From CAYLLN01 sp036496265 (GTDB taxonomy: Bacteria > Planctomycetota > Planctomycetia > Pirellulales > Pirellulaceae): a stretch of DNA of 48,269 nt. Shown here in pieces: positions 17,630 through 26,285 of this stretch; the first letter of the stretch is position 1; each line of letters starts with the position of its first letter. The position numbers and the translations under genes are program-made. The DNA lies in the NCBI GenBank assembly GCA_036496265.1, contig DASXLL010000392.1, positions 1-48,269 of the forward strand. Reading direction: 5' to 3'. Under the pieces are notes generated by a model. That model worked only from the letters and a program-made list of their open reading frames with translations. It was not told the origin of the DNA and searched no databases.

Positions 17630-18758
17630 TTACTCCTCGTCGCCCACGGCGCCGGCCATTTCGCCCTTCACTCGCCACTTCAAATACGAGTCGAGAAAGC
17701 CTTGAATGTTGCCGTCGAGGACGTGGTTAAAATTGTGCTCTAAAAAACCCGTGCGGCTGTCTTTGACACGCTGCGAAGGATGCAGGAAGTAATTGCGAAT
17801 CTGCGAGCCGAAGCCGACTTTGGCGCGGTTTTTGTATTTGGCCGCGTCCTCGGCCTCACGTTTTTCATCTTCGAGGCGCGCCAAGCGGGCCAGAATCATC
17901 TTGCGGGCCATTGCGCGATTTTGATGTTGGCTGCGTTCATTTTGGCACTTTACTTCCAATCCTGTGGCCAGATGGACAATGCGAACGCAGCTTTCCGTTT
18001 TGTTGACGTGCTGCCCGCCGGCGCCGCCTGCCCGCATGGTTTCCTCGCGAACATCCTTGTCCCAATCGACCTTGATCTCCGCTTCATTGTTGATCTCGGG
18101 CGAGACATCGACAGCCGCGAAGCTGGTTTGCCGCTTCGCTTCGGCATTGTAAGGACTGATGCGAACGAGCCGGTGATGGCCGGTTTCGCCTTTGAGGTAG
18201 CCGTAGGCCATCGGGCCACGAATGGCGATCGTGGCGCTTTGAATGCCGGCGACGATGTTGTCTTGGCGATCCAACAGAACCACGTCGTAGTCGTTTTTTT
18301 GCGCCCAGGCAGTGTACATCCGCAGCAGCATTTCGGCCCAGTCGTTAGCATCGGTGCCGCCATCGCGAGCGTTGATGCTGACGATCGCGCCGGCCGAATC
18401 GTGCGGCCCGCTGAGCAGCGATTTCAGCTCCAGTTCGGCGAGTGCATGCTCCAGTCGCTCGATTTCTGATCGGACTTCGCCCGCGAATGCTTCGTCGCCT
18501 TCGGCGAGTTCCAGCATGCCGGGCAAATCGGCCCCCGTGCGAACAACTTCATCGAGCGGCTTGAGAATGCCTCTGAGAGCCTTGAGCTCGCCGACCGTCT
18601 CGCGAGCGCGCTCCTGATTCGACCAGAAATCGGGCGCAGCCATGCGGTTTTCGATATCGGCCGCGTGCTTCAGTTTGCCCGCGTAGTCAAAGACTGTCTC
18701 GGAGCTGCGTGATTCGCTGCTGAATCGCTTCCGCGCGGTTATACCATTCCGTTTCCAT
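17630..18758 (-). CDS. prfB: Peptide chain release factor 2, with programmed +1 frameshift
   Basis: RF2 recognises UGA/UAA and triggers peptidyl-tRNA hydrolysis. The gene is read in two frames. Frame 1 begins at the ATG 18758 and runs 23 codons to an in-frame TGA at 18689-18687 (end ...QLRDSL-stop). The shifted frame continues from GAC (18688) to 17630 for 352 residues, beginning DYAGKLK, total about 375. The catalytic GGQ is at about 247-249 in AGGAGGQHVNK. The stop-recognition tripeptide reads SPY (about 201-203) rather than the usual SPF. A single-frame reading starting at 18769 would give a false N-terminus. A heptamer array follows the stop codon. Regulation is expected to be autogenous through the frameshift. 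Confidence 0.96.
18686..18692 (-). promoter_or_regulatory. RF2 programmed +1 frameshift site CTTTGAC
   Basis: CTT TGA C on the minus strand: codon 23 Leu, then stop codon 24. A slip by +1 gives GAC and restores the RF2 frame. It is the same slippery heptamer as in classical prfB genes. The Shine-Dalgarno-like booster usually found 3 nt upstream is weak here (CGAGACAGT). Confidence 0.93.
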
Positions 18759-18879
18759 GGGACTTTCACGGCGTAAGATTTTTTCGACGTCTAGGTATTA
18801 CTATAGCGGACCACGCGCCGCGCCCCAACCACGGCATGCAACGAGAAGCTTATTGCGACTATCGGCCTTTTTACGAAGG

Positions 18880-19047
18880 CTAGTTTTCGGAGGCCGAGCG
18901 AGTTGCGCCGCGGCTGGTAGCCGGCGAAAGCGGTGCTTCTTTGGCGGCTTCTTCGGGCGACGGTGGTTTCGTGTTTTCCTCGCGACAGCCTCCAATAAGT
19001 GGCAGGCTCGCTGCAACAAGAATCAGAAGAAGCGAACGGATTTTCAT
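18880..19047 (-). CDS. Small lipoprotein downstream of the DUF1559 gene
   Basis: 55 residues. The start is the ATG at 19047 with AGGA 7-8 nt upstream; an upstream ATG at 19107 lies inside the DUF1559 gene and is unlikely. The N-terminus MKIRSLLLILVAASLPLIGGC is a lipoprotein signal with Cys in an IGGC lipobox. The short mature part is polar (ENTKPPSPEEAAKEAPLSP). It starts 40 nt after the DUF1559 stop codon. Small lipoproteins of this kind often follow DUF1559 genes in planctomycetes, so a shared surface role is inferred. Confidence 0.75.
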   Translation of the reverse strand: MKIRSLLLILVAASLPLIGGCREENTKPPSPEEAAKEAPLSPATSRGATRSASEN

Positions 19048-19087
19048 GCCTGTTCCTCGCGAGCTGCAAATTGCAGCACTAAACGGT

Positions 19088-20158
19088 TTATTGGCCGGCA
19101 TCGTCATTCATTGTCTGGCCATCGTGCATCCCGCCGATGGCAACATACACTCCATAATTCATCGATGGGCTGAGCCGTTTCACCGAACCATCAGCATTGG
19201 CAAACTGAACGATACCGGTGGGGTGATTGCTGTTGAAACTGGACCATTTGCGGCGGGGGCCGTTGGCGTCGGCCAGGCCCGTAAAAGTCGGTAACAGACC
19301 GCAGCCCATCCACGAGAAGGACACGTGCGGAAAATTAGGATCGGTAAGATCCGCCTTCCCACCCATAACCTCACCGAACAACAGAGTATTGCTGGTTCCA
19401 TCGGTAACGTTCGCAAGTCGCGTCTTCGAACGGGTGGTGAATACACCCTCGAAATTAATAGTCGGCGTTCCGGTCGAAAGGCCCATTTTTGCTGCGTTGG
19501 CGCTCGACATGCCTACGTTGGGCAGATTGCCAAGATAGCCAGCGCAGCCAATGTAGTTCGTGCGACCGAAAGCCATGATCGAGGCCGCGGATGGGTTGGA
19601 GCTGAACGATGCCGCTGTAGTGTCCCACCCTTTTGTATCAACACCCGACATATAAATGGCTGTCGTCCAGCAGACATCGCCAGCGTTCGGCCCATTGGTA
19701 TTCGACGAAGGACAAATGTATGGTTTTAGCCGAGTTTTCGCGGCGCTGACGCTCGAGCCAGTACCACCCCACCATGGCTGAATATCATCTACGTCCATAC
19801 TTGTGGTGATGAGAGCGCTGACGGCGTTTTGTTCCAGATAGGGAAGGATGTATGCAAGCGGGCCAATGCTTTGGTGCTTGTCGAGAATTGCATTGAGCGT
19901 TGTAGAATCGGGCTGGGGATAGGGAGACAAGCCGCCAGGCGGAAAGCGACCGTAACCATCGTGAAAAAGCTGCGCTGCAATCGCGATTTGCTTCAGATTA
20001 TTCATGCACGCCGTTCGCCGGCTCGATTCGCGAGCGGATTGCACGGCGGGCAGCAAGAGCGCCACGAGAACGCCGATGATGGCGATCACAACGAGCAGCT
20101 CCACCAGGGTGAAAGCGCGCCGCACCTGCTTGGGTAGCAAACCTGACAGCGGTTGCAT
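19088..20158 (-). CDS. DUF1559 pilin-like protein with type IV prepilin N-terminus
   Basis: 356 residues. The N-terminus has a prepilin cleavage/methylation motif, RRAFTLVELLVVIAIIGVLV, then the usual LLPAVQSARESSRR and NNLKQIAIAAQLFHDGYG. The C-terminal domain has the DUF1559 signatures VTDGTSNTLLFGE and a final FANADGSVKRLS. These proteins are very numerous in planctomycetes and are thought to build or decorate surface fibres. I chose the ATG at 20158 because GGAGGG sits 4-5 nt upstream; an ATG at 20179 is possible. It is the first gene of a pair with the small lipoprotein. The 463-nt upstream region to 20621 contains nothing I recognise and may hold divergent promoters for this gene and the kinase. 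Confidence 0.93.
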   Translation of the reverse strand: MQPLSGLLPKQVRRAFTLVELLVVIAIIGVLVALLLPAVQSARESSRRTACMNNLKQIAIAAQLFHDGYGRFPPGGLSPYPQPDSTTLNAILDKHQSIGPLAYILPYLEQNAVSALITTSMDVDDIQPWWGGTGSSVSAAKTRLKPYICPSSNTNGPNAGDVCWTTAIYMSGVDTKGWDTTAASFSSNPSAASIMAFGRTNYIGCAGYLGNLPNVGMSSANAAKMGLSTGTPTINFEGVFTTRSKTRLANVTDGTSNTLLFGEVMGGKADLTDPNFPHVSFSWMGCGLLPTFTGLADANGPRRKWSSFNSNHPTGIVQFANADGSVKRLSPSMNYGVYVAIGGMHDGQTMNDDAGQ

Positions 20159-20621
20159 GAAACCCTCCGGGACAAACATACTTCGCCGGCCTCAGTACCA
20201 TAGCGACCATTTGCCGCGACGGATACAAAAACGGTTTTCAGGCAGGGAATAATAGCCACAATCGCCTCAGACAGTTCCGGAGAGAAAAGCGATTGAATGA
20301 CGCGGCTGGACGGATTTTACTCCGCGGGACACGGAGTTCAAGGCAAATCGCAAGATTAATTGAATGACCGTGGCCAAGTGGTGTAGAACGGTGCAATGAC
20401 AAATGGTTTTGCAGCGTTAGGATGAAGCTATGGCAACGTTGGCCGGCAGCGGTTGTTATTTCCGCGGCCCGGCCGGATACTTGTAACCAGACACTGCGAC
20501 TGCCTGGATTGCCCGCCACTGGTTTTTGCCGCGCACTTTGATTCGCGCCCGCGGCAGCCCATTGTTGCGGTCGCAGCCCGCCTTTGGTATTGCTACGCCA
20601 CTTTGGCTAACGGCTTTCTGC

Positions 20622-22229
20622 ATGACGGTAACCCCCGCCCCGACGATGACGCCGCCCGAAGATCGACCGGAGCCTGATCTTTCGGGCCACCGGGTCGGCG
20701 ATTATCAGATTCTGCGGCGGCTCGGTCGCGGCGGGATGGCTGAGGTTTATCTCGCGGAACAGCTTTCGCTGCAGCGGCAGGTGGCGCTGAAAGTGCTGCG
20801 CAAGAGCCTGGCGGGCGATGCAGCCTATATTCGGCGGTTTCAGCACGAGGCCCAAGCAGCGGCGAAGCTCGTGCATGCGAACATCGTGCAGATTTATGAG
20901 GTCGGCTGCGTCGATGGGACGTATTACATCTCGCAGGAGTATGTGCCGGGGCAGAATTTGAAACAGCTCCTGGCGCGGCTGGGGCACGGCGTCGATGCGG
21001 TGCAAGCGGTGAATATCATTCGCCAGGTGGCGGCGGGACTGCACAAAGCGGCCGAGCAGAAAATCATTCATCGCGATGTGAAGCCGGAAAACATCATGAT
21101 CACGCCGGCCGGCGAGGTGAAAGTCGCCGATTTTGGGCTCGCCCGAGTCGCGCGCGACGGCGAGGCCCTCAATCTGACGCAGGTCGGCATCACGATGGGC
21201 ACGCCGCTGTATATGAGCCCGGAGCAAGTGGAGGGGCGAGCGGTTGATCCGCGCAGCGATATCTACTCGTTCGGCGTGACGGCGTATCACATGCTGGCCG
21301 GGCATCCGCCGTTCGATGGGCCGACGGCGCTGAACGTCGCGGTGCAGCATCTCAAGACCGAGCCGAAGCGGCTGGAGGTGCTGTGTCCGAACTTGCCGGA
21401 CGGTTTGTGCCGGATCGTACACAAGATGCTGGCGAAGAAGCCGGAGGAGCGCTACCAGCGGCCGATTGATTTGCTCAAAGACCTCAAGTCGCTGAAGATT
21501 GAGGGGCTGGATAACGATTGGACGGCTGATTTGCCGGGGTTCAATTCGGCGGATCTGGCTTTGAGCACCGCGGGACGGCTGGAGGCGACGCAGCAGCTTG
21601 ATCGGCTGCTCCGAAGCAGCTTGGCGATGCAGCCGCAGCATTGGAGTCGGGCGGGAAGATTTGCGGCTGTGGCGGTGTTGGCGTTGGCAGGTGTGATTGC
21701 TGGTGGCATTGTCGCGGTAGTGACGAAGCCGCCGCCAGTGTTGCCCACGACGCCGAGGAGCGGCGAGCTGAACGTCAAACGCATGCCGACGGTGCGGGAA
21801 CAATATGAACTGGCTCGGTTGGCGACACATGATCGGGAAGAACATTTGCTGGCGGTCGAAAGGTATTTTCCGGCGGACAAAAGTGCAGAAAATCGTCGGT
21901 ATACGCGGTTGTCGCGGCGTGGGCGAGCGAATTTGTGTGTCGCTGAACGCCGGTTACCGGAAGCATTAAAGCTCTATGAACAACTAGCAAACGTCGAAGA
22001 TGCTGAAACCGATTTGCAACTATCGGGCATCGCTGGAGAGGCTGTGGTCTATCACCGGTTCATGCAAAACGAGCAGGACCGGCAGATTTTGGAATGGCTC
22101 GATCAGCAAGTGATCGAGCGGCTGATCCGGCTGCGGAATGAAACGAATTTGGACGCTCGGATCAGCGTTTTTCTGGCGAAGGAAGTGCGGCAGTTGATTG
22201 AGGAGTATTCACAGCGGGAGGATAATTAG
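20622..22229 (+). CDS. Hanks-type serine/threonine protein kinase, single-pass membrane
   Basis: 535 residues. The kinase domain covers about residues 28-300: glycine loop LGRGGMAEVY (34-43), VALK with Lys57, catalytic HRDVKPEN with Asp152, DFG at 170-172, and SPEQ as the APE-equivalent. A juxtamembrane stretch follows, then one transmembrane helix at about 347-368 (AAVAVLALAGVIAGGIVAVV). The C-terminal ~165 residues are extracytoplasmic and helical, TPR-like in feel (AERRLPEALKLYEQLANVEDA). I chose the ATG at 20622; 20646 is an alternative, and a TTG at 20526 is unlikely. Such kinases are expanded in planctomycetes; the signal sensed is unknown. The gene ends in an inverted F1 repeat pair. 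Confidence 0.93.
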   Translation: MTVTPAPTMTPPEDRPEPDLSGHRVGDYQILRRLGRGGMAEVYLAEQLSLQRQVALKVLRKSLAGDAAYIRRFQHEAQAAAKLVHANIVQIYEVGCVDGTYYISQEYVPGQNLKQLLARLGHGVDAVQAVNIIRQVAAGLHKAAEQKIIHRDVKPENIMITPAGEVKVADFGLARVARDGEALNLTQVGITMGTPLYMSPEQVEGRAVDPRSDIYSFGVTAYHMLAGHPPFDGPTALNVAVQHLKTEPKRLEVLCPNLPDGLCRIVHKMLAKKPEERYQRPIDLLKDLKSLKIEGLDNDWTADLPGFNSADLALSTAGRLEATQQLDRLLRSSLAMQPQHWSRAGRFAAVAVLALAGVIAGGIVAVVTKPPPVLPTTPRSGELNVKRMPTVREQYELARLATHDREEHLLAVERYFPADKSAENRRYTRLSRRGRANLCVAERRLPEALKLYEQLANVEDAETDLQLSGIAGEAVVYHRFMQNEQDRQILEWLDQQVIERLIRLRNETNLDARISVFLAKEVRQLIEEYSQREDN

Positions 22230-22265
22230 CACACAACGCTGAGAAGCTGCCGTCGTCGTGCTGTA

Positions 22266-22347
22266 CTGTAGGGAACGGCCTCTGTGCCGTTCCGAGATGC
22301 CGGACCGGTTCGAAGTTCCGGAACGCCACAGAGGGCGTTCCCTACAG
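22266..22347. terminator. Inverted pair of F1 repeats, putative bidirectional terminator
   Basis: F1 copy C (22266-22294) and copy D (22319-22347) are 27/29 complementary across a 24-nt spacer, and each arm is itself a palindrome. The pair fills the gap between the convergent kinase and hydrolase genes, ending 3 nt from the hydrolase stop codon. Confidence 0.75.
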
Positions 22348-22349
22348 AA

Positions 22350-24371
22350 TCAATGATTGAACGAAGGTTTGAAGCGTTCGCAAAGGGTTTTGAGGCGGGC
22401 GAGATCTTCTTCGAGGATGTAGCGGCGGGCGATGAGGCGTTCGGCGGCTTCGAGGTAGCGGCGTTGGTATTCGTCGAATGAGCCGTAGCGCTCGATGAGC
22501 GAGGGGCGCGGGTCTTTGGCTTCGAGTTGGGCTTGGCGCGTCAGTGGAAACGGAATGTAGCCGCCTTGCAGGGAGAGCAGTTCGCCTGGTGCCCCGGCTT
22601 TCTCATTGCGCAGATTCCAGCTTGTGTAGGTGGCGACGGGAACGATGATTGCGGGCAGGTTCAGCGTGCCGCGTTCGTTGCCATCGGCATCGACGGCAGG
22701 CACTTTGACAACGTAGTTGCCTTTGACGATCGGTGGTTCGACTGTGGCGATGCGGTCGCTATCCCATTTTGGCCCGCGGTCGAGGAACGACGGCTGCTGA
22801 ATGACTTCGGGATAGGCCACGCCGGGAATTTTGGGCCAGCCGATCTCGTTTTTTCGCCAGCCGACGAGTGTTTGGTCTTTGATCGTCGGATAGACGCTCG
22901 GCGGCGGCTCGACGCCGTCTTTGATCCAGCGATCGATCGCAACGACGAGGCCGCGCATGAGCGGCGTGTAATCGTTCGGATTGCTGGGCAGTTGGCCGGC
23001 GCCGATCGATCCAGGATAGCCGCTGCCGGTGCCGTGCTGGGTGCCGCCGAAGGAGTAGATTCGGACTTCCGGCGGAATTGTGACGTCTTGCTTGCCAAGC
23101 GGATCGGTGTGGACGAGTGACGCGCTGCGGTGCCAGTATTCGCTGGAGGATTGCGTATGGAAAACTTTGGGGACGACGTTGGCTGCGCGGCTCTTTTTCA
23201 GGATGCCGTCGGTCTTGTTGGTGAAGGGATCGGTCGCATCTCCGTAAGTGAAAGGGAAATAGTCGGCGGGAAACAAATGCTCGTCGTGTTGATCGTTGGT
23301 GCGGTTCGGTGAGGCGAAACGGTGGTTGAAAAAGCCGAGGGCACCGCCGGCGACGTGGGAGATGACGCCGTCGAAGACCTGACGGCCGTTTTCGTCGGCG
23401 TTGAAGCCGTCCCAGAGAAAATGCCGCAGACAGCGGCCGCTTTGCGACGTGCCGAAGCCGATTGTGCGCTGAATCAGCGGCTGGCCGTCGTCGGTTTTGA
23501 GCGGGTTTTGGTCTCCCTTCGTGTATTTCAAGGCTGAAAGCAGGTCGCGAATTTCGGCGAGGCCCGTGCCTTGGACGAGTGGGCCTTCGGCTTCATAGAC
23601 GATTTCATAAATCCAGCCGGGCTGTAGGCCGCCGGTGACTTCCAGTTCGATGAGCGGTAGTTGGCCGGAGCGTTTGCCGTCGCTGACGTTGCTGCTGATG
23701 AGCTTCCAATCATCGGCCGGGATTTCCTGCCGTGGGTCGGTTTCGCGCACGCGGCGCGTGACCTTGGCTGTCTTCAAAGCGCCGGGCGCCAGGCGGTAGC
23801 TGCCTTGATTGCCGCGATGGGAAATTGATGCTCGTGGCGTGGCGCGATCGACGATAACTTCGCTACGCACCAAGCCCCGGATGGGCTGCCCATTCTCGGT
23901 TGCTTCTGGCGCTTGTAGTCGCATTCGGTTACTGCCGGGCTGCACTTCCGCGATCCAGCCGCTCCAGAGAATGACAAAACCTTGGCGGCAGAGGAAATCG
24001 TCCGCGCCGCCGTCGATGATTCGCGGAGCGGTCGGATTGCCGCGATTGTTGACTTCATAGAACAATCCGCGGTTGGCCTTCGCGCGATCGACCGGGATAA
24101 GCATTCGAAAATCGGCCGAGAATTCGACTTTGCCGCCGGCGTTTTTGGGGGCGAGCTTGAGATCGATGATGTTTGCATTCGCTGGCTGGGTCGGATCGAC
24201 GGCGAAATAAACGGTGCCGGTCCACAGTTCATATGGGCCGACGTTGCCGTGCGATTTGCCATTGGCATACGGCTCGCGGCGATCGATCTGCCAGCGAGTC
24301 AGTTCCGCTGTCGAAATGGCAGGCAGACCGAGAATGCATAACAGGGCGAGGAGTTTGGTCGATCGTGCCAT
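22350..24371 (-). CDS. Secreted alpha/beta hydrolase (PF20091-like)
   Basis: 673 residues. A signal peptide spans residues 1-22 (LLALLCILGLPAISTA). The protein resembles the large alpha/beta hydrolase-domain family PF20091: LTRWQIDRREPYANG at the start, WSGWIAEVQPG, and a nucleophile elbow GTSQSG at 307-312 with Ser309. A late His candidate lies in FGGTQHGTG. The family contains predicted esterases or amidases with no known natural substrate. It is convergent with the kinase gene. Upstream of the start codon is a GTTTCAG-type heptamer array (24404-24434). Confidence 0.85.
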   Translation of the reverse strand: MARSTKLLALLCILGLPAISTAELTRWQIDRREPYANGKSHGNVGPYELWTGTVYFAVDPTQPANANIIDLKLAPKNAGGKVEFSADFRMLIPVDRAKANRGLFYEVNNRGNPTAPRIIDGGADDFLCRQGFVILWSGWIAEVQPGSNRMRLQAPEATENGQPIRGLVRSEVIVDRATPRASISHRGNQGSYRLAPGALKTAKVTRRVRETDPRQEIPADDWKLISSNVSDGKRSGQLPLIELEVTGGLQPGWIYEIVYEAEGPLVQGTGLAEIRDLLSALKYTKGDQNPLKTDDGQPLIQRTIGFGTSQSGRCLRHFLWDGFNADENGRQVFDGVISHVAGGALGFFNHRFASPNRTNDQHDEHLFPADYFPFTYGDATDPFTNKTDGILKKSRAANVVPKVFHTQSSSEYWHRSASLVHTDPLGKQDVTIPPEVRIYSFGGTQHGTGSGYPGSIGAGQLPSNPNDYTPLMRGLVVAIDRWIKDGVEPPPSVYPTIKDQTLVGWRKNEIGWPKIPGVAYPEVIQQPSFLDRGPKWDSDRIATVEPPIVKGNYVVKVPAVDADGNERGTLNLPAIIVPVATYTSWNLRNEKAGAPGELLSLQGGYIPFPLTRQAQLEAKDPRPSLIERYGSFDEYQRRYLEAAERLIARRYILEEDLARLKTLCERFKPSFNH

Positions 24372-24403
24372 GTTGGACCTCGTAAGGAAAGTCGAGGCTT
24401 CTA

Positions 24404-24434
24404 GTTTCAGGTTTCAGGTTCCAAGTTTCAAGTT
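24404..24434. repeat. Heptamer-period repeat (TTTCAGG / TTCCAAG)
   Basis: TTTCAGG TTTCAGG TTCCAAG TTTCAAG at a 7-bp period, about 33 nt upstream of the hydrolase start codon. Confidence 0.7.
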
Positions 24435-24515
24435 AAGGACTTAGGGCGCTAATAAAATGAAAGAGTTTTTGGGGAGACCGGACGGTCGATCGCTGGCGAG
24501 CCAATTCGGCTGGAT

Positions 24516-25025
24516 TCAGTTTTGCAACGCCGGATTGGTACGGCGGAATAGATAACGGCCTAGCGAACCACCAATCAGGCCTGCCACGATTGTAAAGATG
24601 GAGAATCCAATTACGACGTAGAGGAAATAGTCATCGGCTGGAGAGCCTGGGCTGTAGTTAAATAGGGCATTTTCAATCAGCGAATCATTCATATTCAGGT
24701 TCCATGCGAACTTATGGCCGAAAACGGGAGCCAGTTGCTCCACGATATAAACGGAGATGAAAACGCGATCCATCCCTCGTTGGAACCAGGGCGTAAAAGC
24801 AATTAAAAAGTGCATCCAACCGGCGACCGCACAACCGATGCAATAGGCGCCGGTTGTGTCCCGCGTGACCAAAGCACCAAGCGTAGCGGCCACAAGCAAG
24901 CTGAACATGACGCTGAAGGCTACGGTCATGCCGAGCGCCGTCGGGAAACGCAATAGGCCCAGCGCGACGGCGATGACTGCAGTCAAGCCGAGTAAGAATC
25001 GTATTGTGAATCGGTATGGGACCAC
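24516..25025 (-). CDS. Small membrane protein, function unknown
   Basis: 169 residues with about four hydrophobic segments: IRFLLGLTAVIAVALGLL, MTVAFSVMFSLLVAATLGAL, a shorter CAVAGWMHFLIAFTPW, and YFLYVVIGFSIFTIVAGLIGG. The N-terminal FTIRFLLGLTAVIAVALG pattern is common in small planctomycete inner-membrane proteins. I found no ATG near the start, so a GTG at 25025 is used; no strong Shine-Dalgarno is visible. The base composition is more AT-rich than its neighbours. Function unknown. Confidence 0.65.
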   Translation of the reverse strand: MVPYRFTIRFLLGLTAVIAVALGLLRFPTALGMTVAFSVMFSLLVAATLGALVTRDTTGAYCIGCAVAGWMHFLIAFTPWFQRGMDRVFISVYIVEQLAPVFGHKFAWNLNMNDSLIENALFNYSPGSPADDYFLYVVIGFSIFTIVAGLIGGSLGRYLFRRTNPALQN

Positions 25026-25159
25026 GGCCTATTTTGGATACCTGTGAACTTTTAATCAAATGCAATCTTCGTGGGAAGCAGTTTCGGCATTCGTGTGGTG
25101 GAGGCGGGAGTAAGCGGAGATCCGCGGGCAATGTTTGTTTCGTAGCGAGAGGAGCAAGA

Positions 25160-25490
25160 TGTCGCCCCGTTGGGGTTTTAATGGATCGTGGGTTTGGTTA
25201 CCCAGGCCTTCACTCGCTGCAACTGCTACGACCTGGGCCGACAAAGGTTGCCCCGTTGCGGCACAAGAGTTGGCGAGGGCGATTCGGTTTTCCGGGCGCC
25301 GAGGGCCCAGTTGTATTCCGGTGCCGCAAACGCGGCGTGGAAGGGGAGAGTGTCGCCCCGTTGGGGCTTTTGAGGGGTTTTGGGTTTTTGTTACCCAGGC
25401 CTTCGCTCGCTGCGCTCGCTACGACCTGGGCTGACGGCGGTTGCCCCGTTGGGGCACAAGAGGTTAGCGAGGACGATTCGGTTCTCCCGG
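25160..25490. repeat. Two direct copies of a ~135-nt repeat, 191-bp period
   Basis: Unit 1 (about 25160-25295) and unit 2 (about 25351-25487) share GTCGCCCCGTTGGGG, TTACCCAGGCCTTC, CTACGACCTGGGC, TTGCCCCGTTG and GCGATTCGGTT-type blocks in the same order. Each has an internal hairpin CCCAGG...CCTGGG enclosing a GCTCGCT/AGCGAGC-like core. No ORF is supported in this 548-nt stretch (25026-25573). Confidence 0.75.
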
Positions 25491-25573
25491 AGATGGCGCG
25501 GGAACGGGAAAGTTATTAATCCCCTGCCGCGTCGAAGTTGGCGGATAGGGCTGCCGTCGGCTATGCTTCGAGT

Positions 25574-25843
25574 ATGGAAACCGTCGTACACCACGTCCGG
25601 GAACTAGGCGAAAGCGAGCTTTCCGCGGCGGAGCAACTCGTGGGGCATGCGTTGCACGAGAACCAGCGACTCGTCATTCAGATCGTCAGTCTCGATGAAC
25701 CTCTCAAGGAGCACGCGGCAGGCACTGAACAGGAACAACTTCCCGAATGGTGCAACGTCTATGCGGGGTTAAGCGACGAGGAGATTGAAGCCCTGGAGCG
25801 AGCGATTTCTCGGCGGTTGGATCTTACGCGAAGCGTAACGTGA
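25574..25843 (+). CDS. Antitoxin-like protein of a VapBC-type pair
   Basis: 89 residues, acidic. The C-terminal half LPEWCNVYAGLSDEEIEALE is typical of small antitoxin proteins encoded upstream of PIN toxins. The ATG at 25574 is preferred; an upstream ATG at 25538 adds 12 residues without support. The stop codon is 4 nt before the toxin's ATG, so translational coupling is likely. It would bind and neutralise the toxin and repress its own promoter. The DNA-binding fold is not obvious. Confidence 0.75.
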   Translation: METVVHHVRELGESELSAAEQLVGHALHENQRLVIQIVSLDEPLKEHAAGTEQEQLPEWCNVYAGLSDEEIEALERAISRRLDLTRSVT

Positions 25844-25847
25844 TGGC

Positions 25848-26258
25848 ATGGACGCAGCGCTATTGGATACGGATATTCTTTCCGAAGTGCTCAAGCAGCG
25901 CAGCCCGAACGCCCGCAAACAGGCTCAGCAGTATTTGCGGTCGCACGGTCAGTTCGCCTTTTCGGCTGTTACACGATTTGAGATGATCCGCGGCTACAAG
26001 GAACGGAACGCGGCCGTGCCGATGGCCCGATTTCTCACATTCTGCGATCATTCGCTGGTTCTCTCTGTTACTGACGCCATTTTTGATCGGGCTGCAGATT
26101 TGTGGGTTTGCGCTCGTCAGGGTGGCCATCCTTGTGGCGATGCCGACTTGCTCGTCGCCGCCACGGCCATTGAGCATGGCCGGCGATTGGTCACTGGTAA
26201 TACAAATCACTTCGACTGGATTCCCGGCTTGCAAGTCGATAACTGGCGTGAGCCATAG
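25848..26258 (+). CDS. PIN-domain toxin, VapC family
   Basis: 136 residues. The PIN ribonuclease fold is shown by acidic residues at LLDTDILSEVL (Asp7/Asp9), a central Glu in VTRFEMIRGY and the GDADLLVAATAIEH stretch, then LVTGNTNHFDWIPGL. It is a Mg-dependent RNase predicted to cut RNA when freed from its antitoxin. It is directly downstream of the antitoxin gene. The module follows the duplicated 191-bp-period repeat, which fits an accessory insertion. Confidence 0.9.
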   Translation: MDAALLDTDILSEVLKQRSPNARKQAQQYLRSHGQFAFSAVTRFEMIRGYKERNAAVPMARFLTFCDHSLVLSVTDAIFDRAADLWVCARQGGHPCGDADLLVAATAIEHGRRLVTGNTNHFDWIPGLQVDNWREP

Positions 26259-26285
26259 CGCCCACCGTCCCAGGCGAATTACAGT

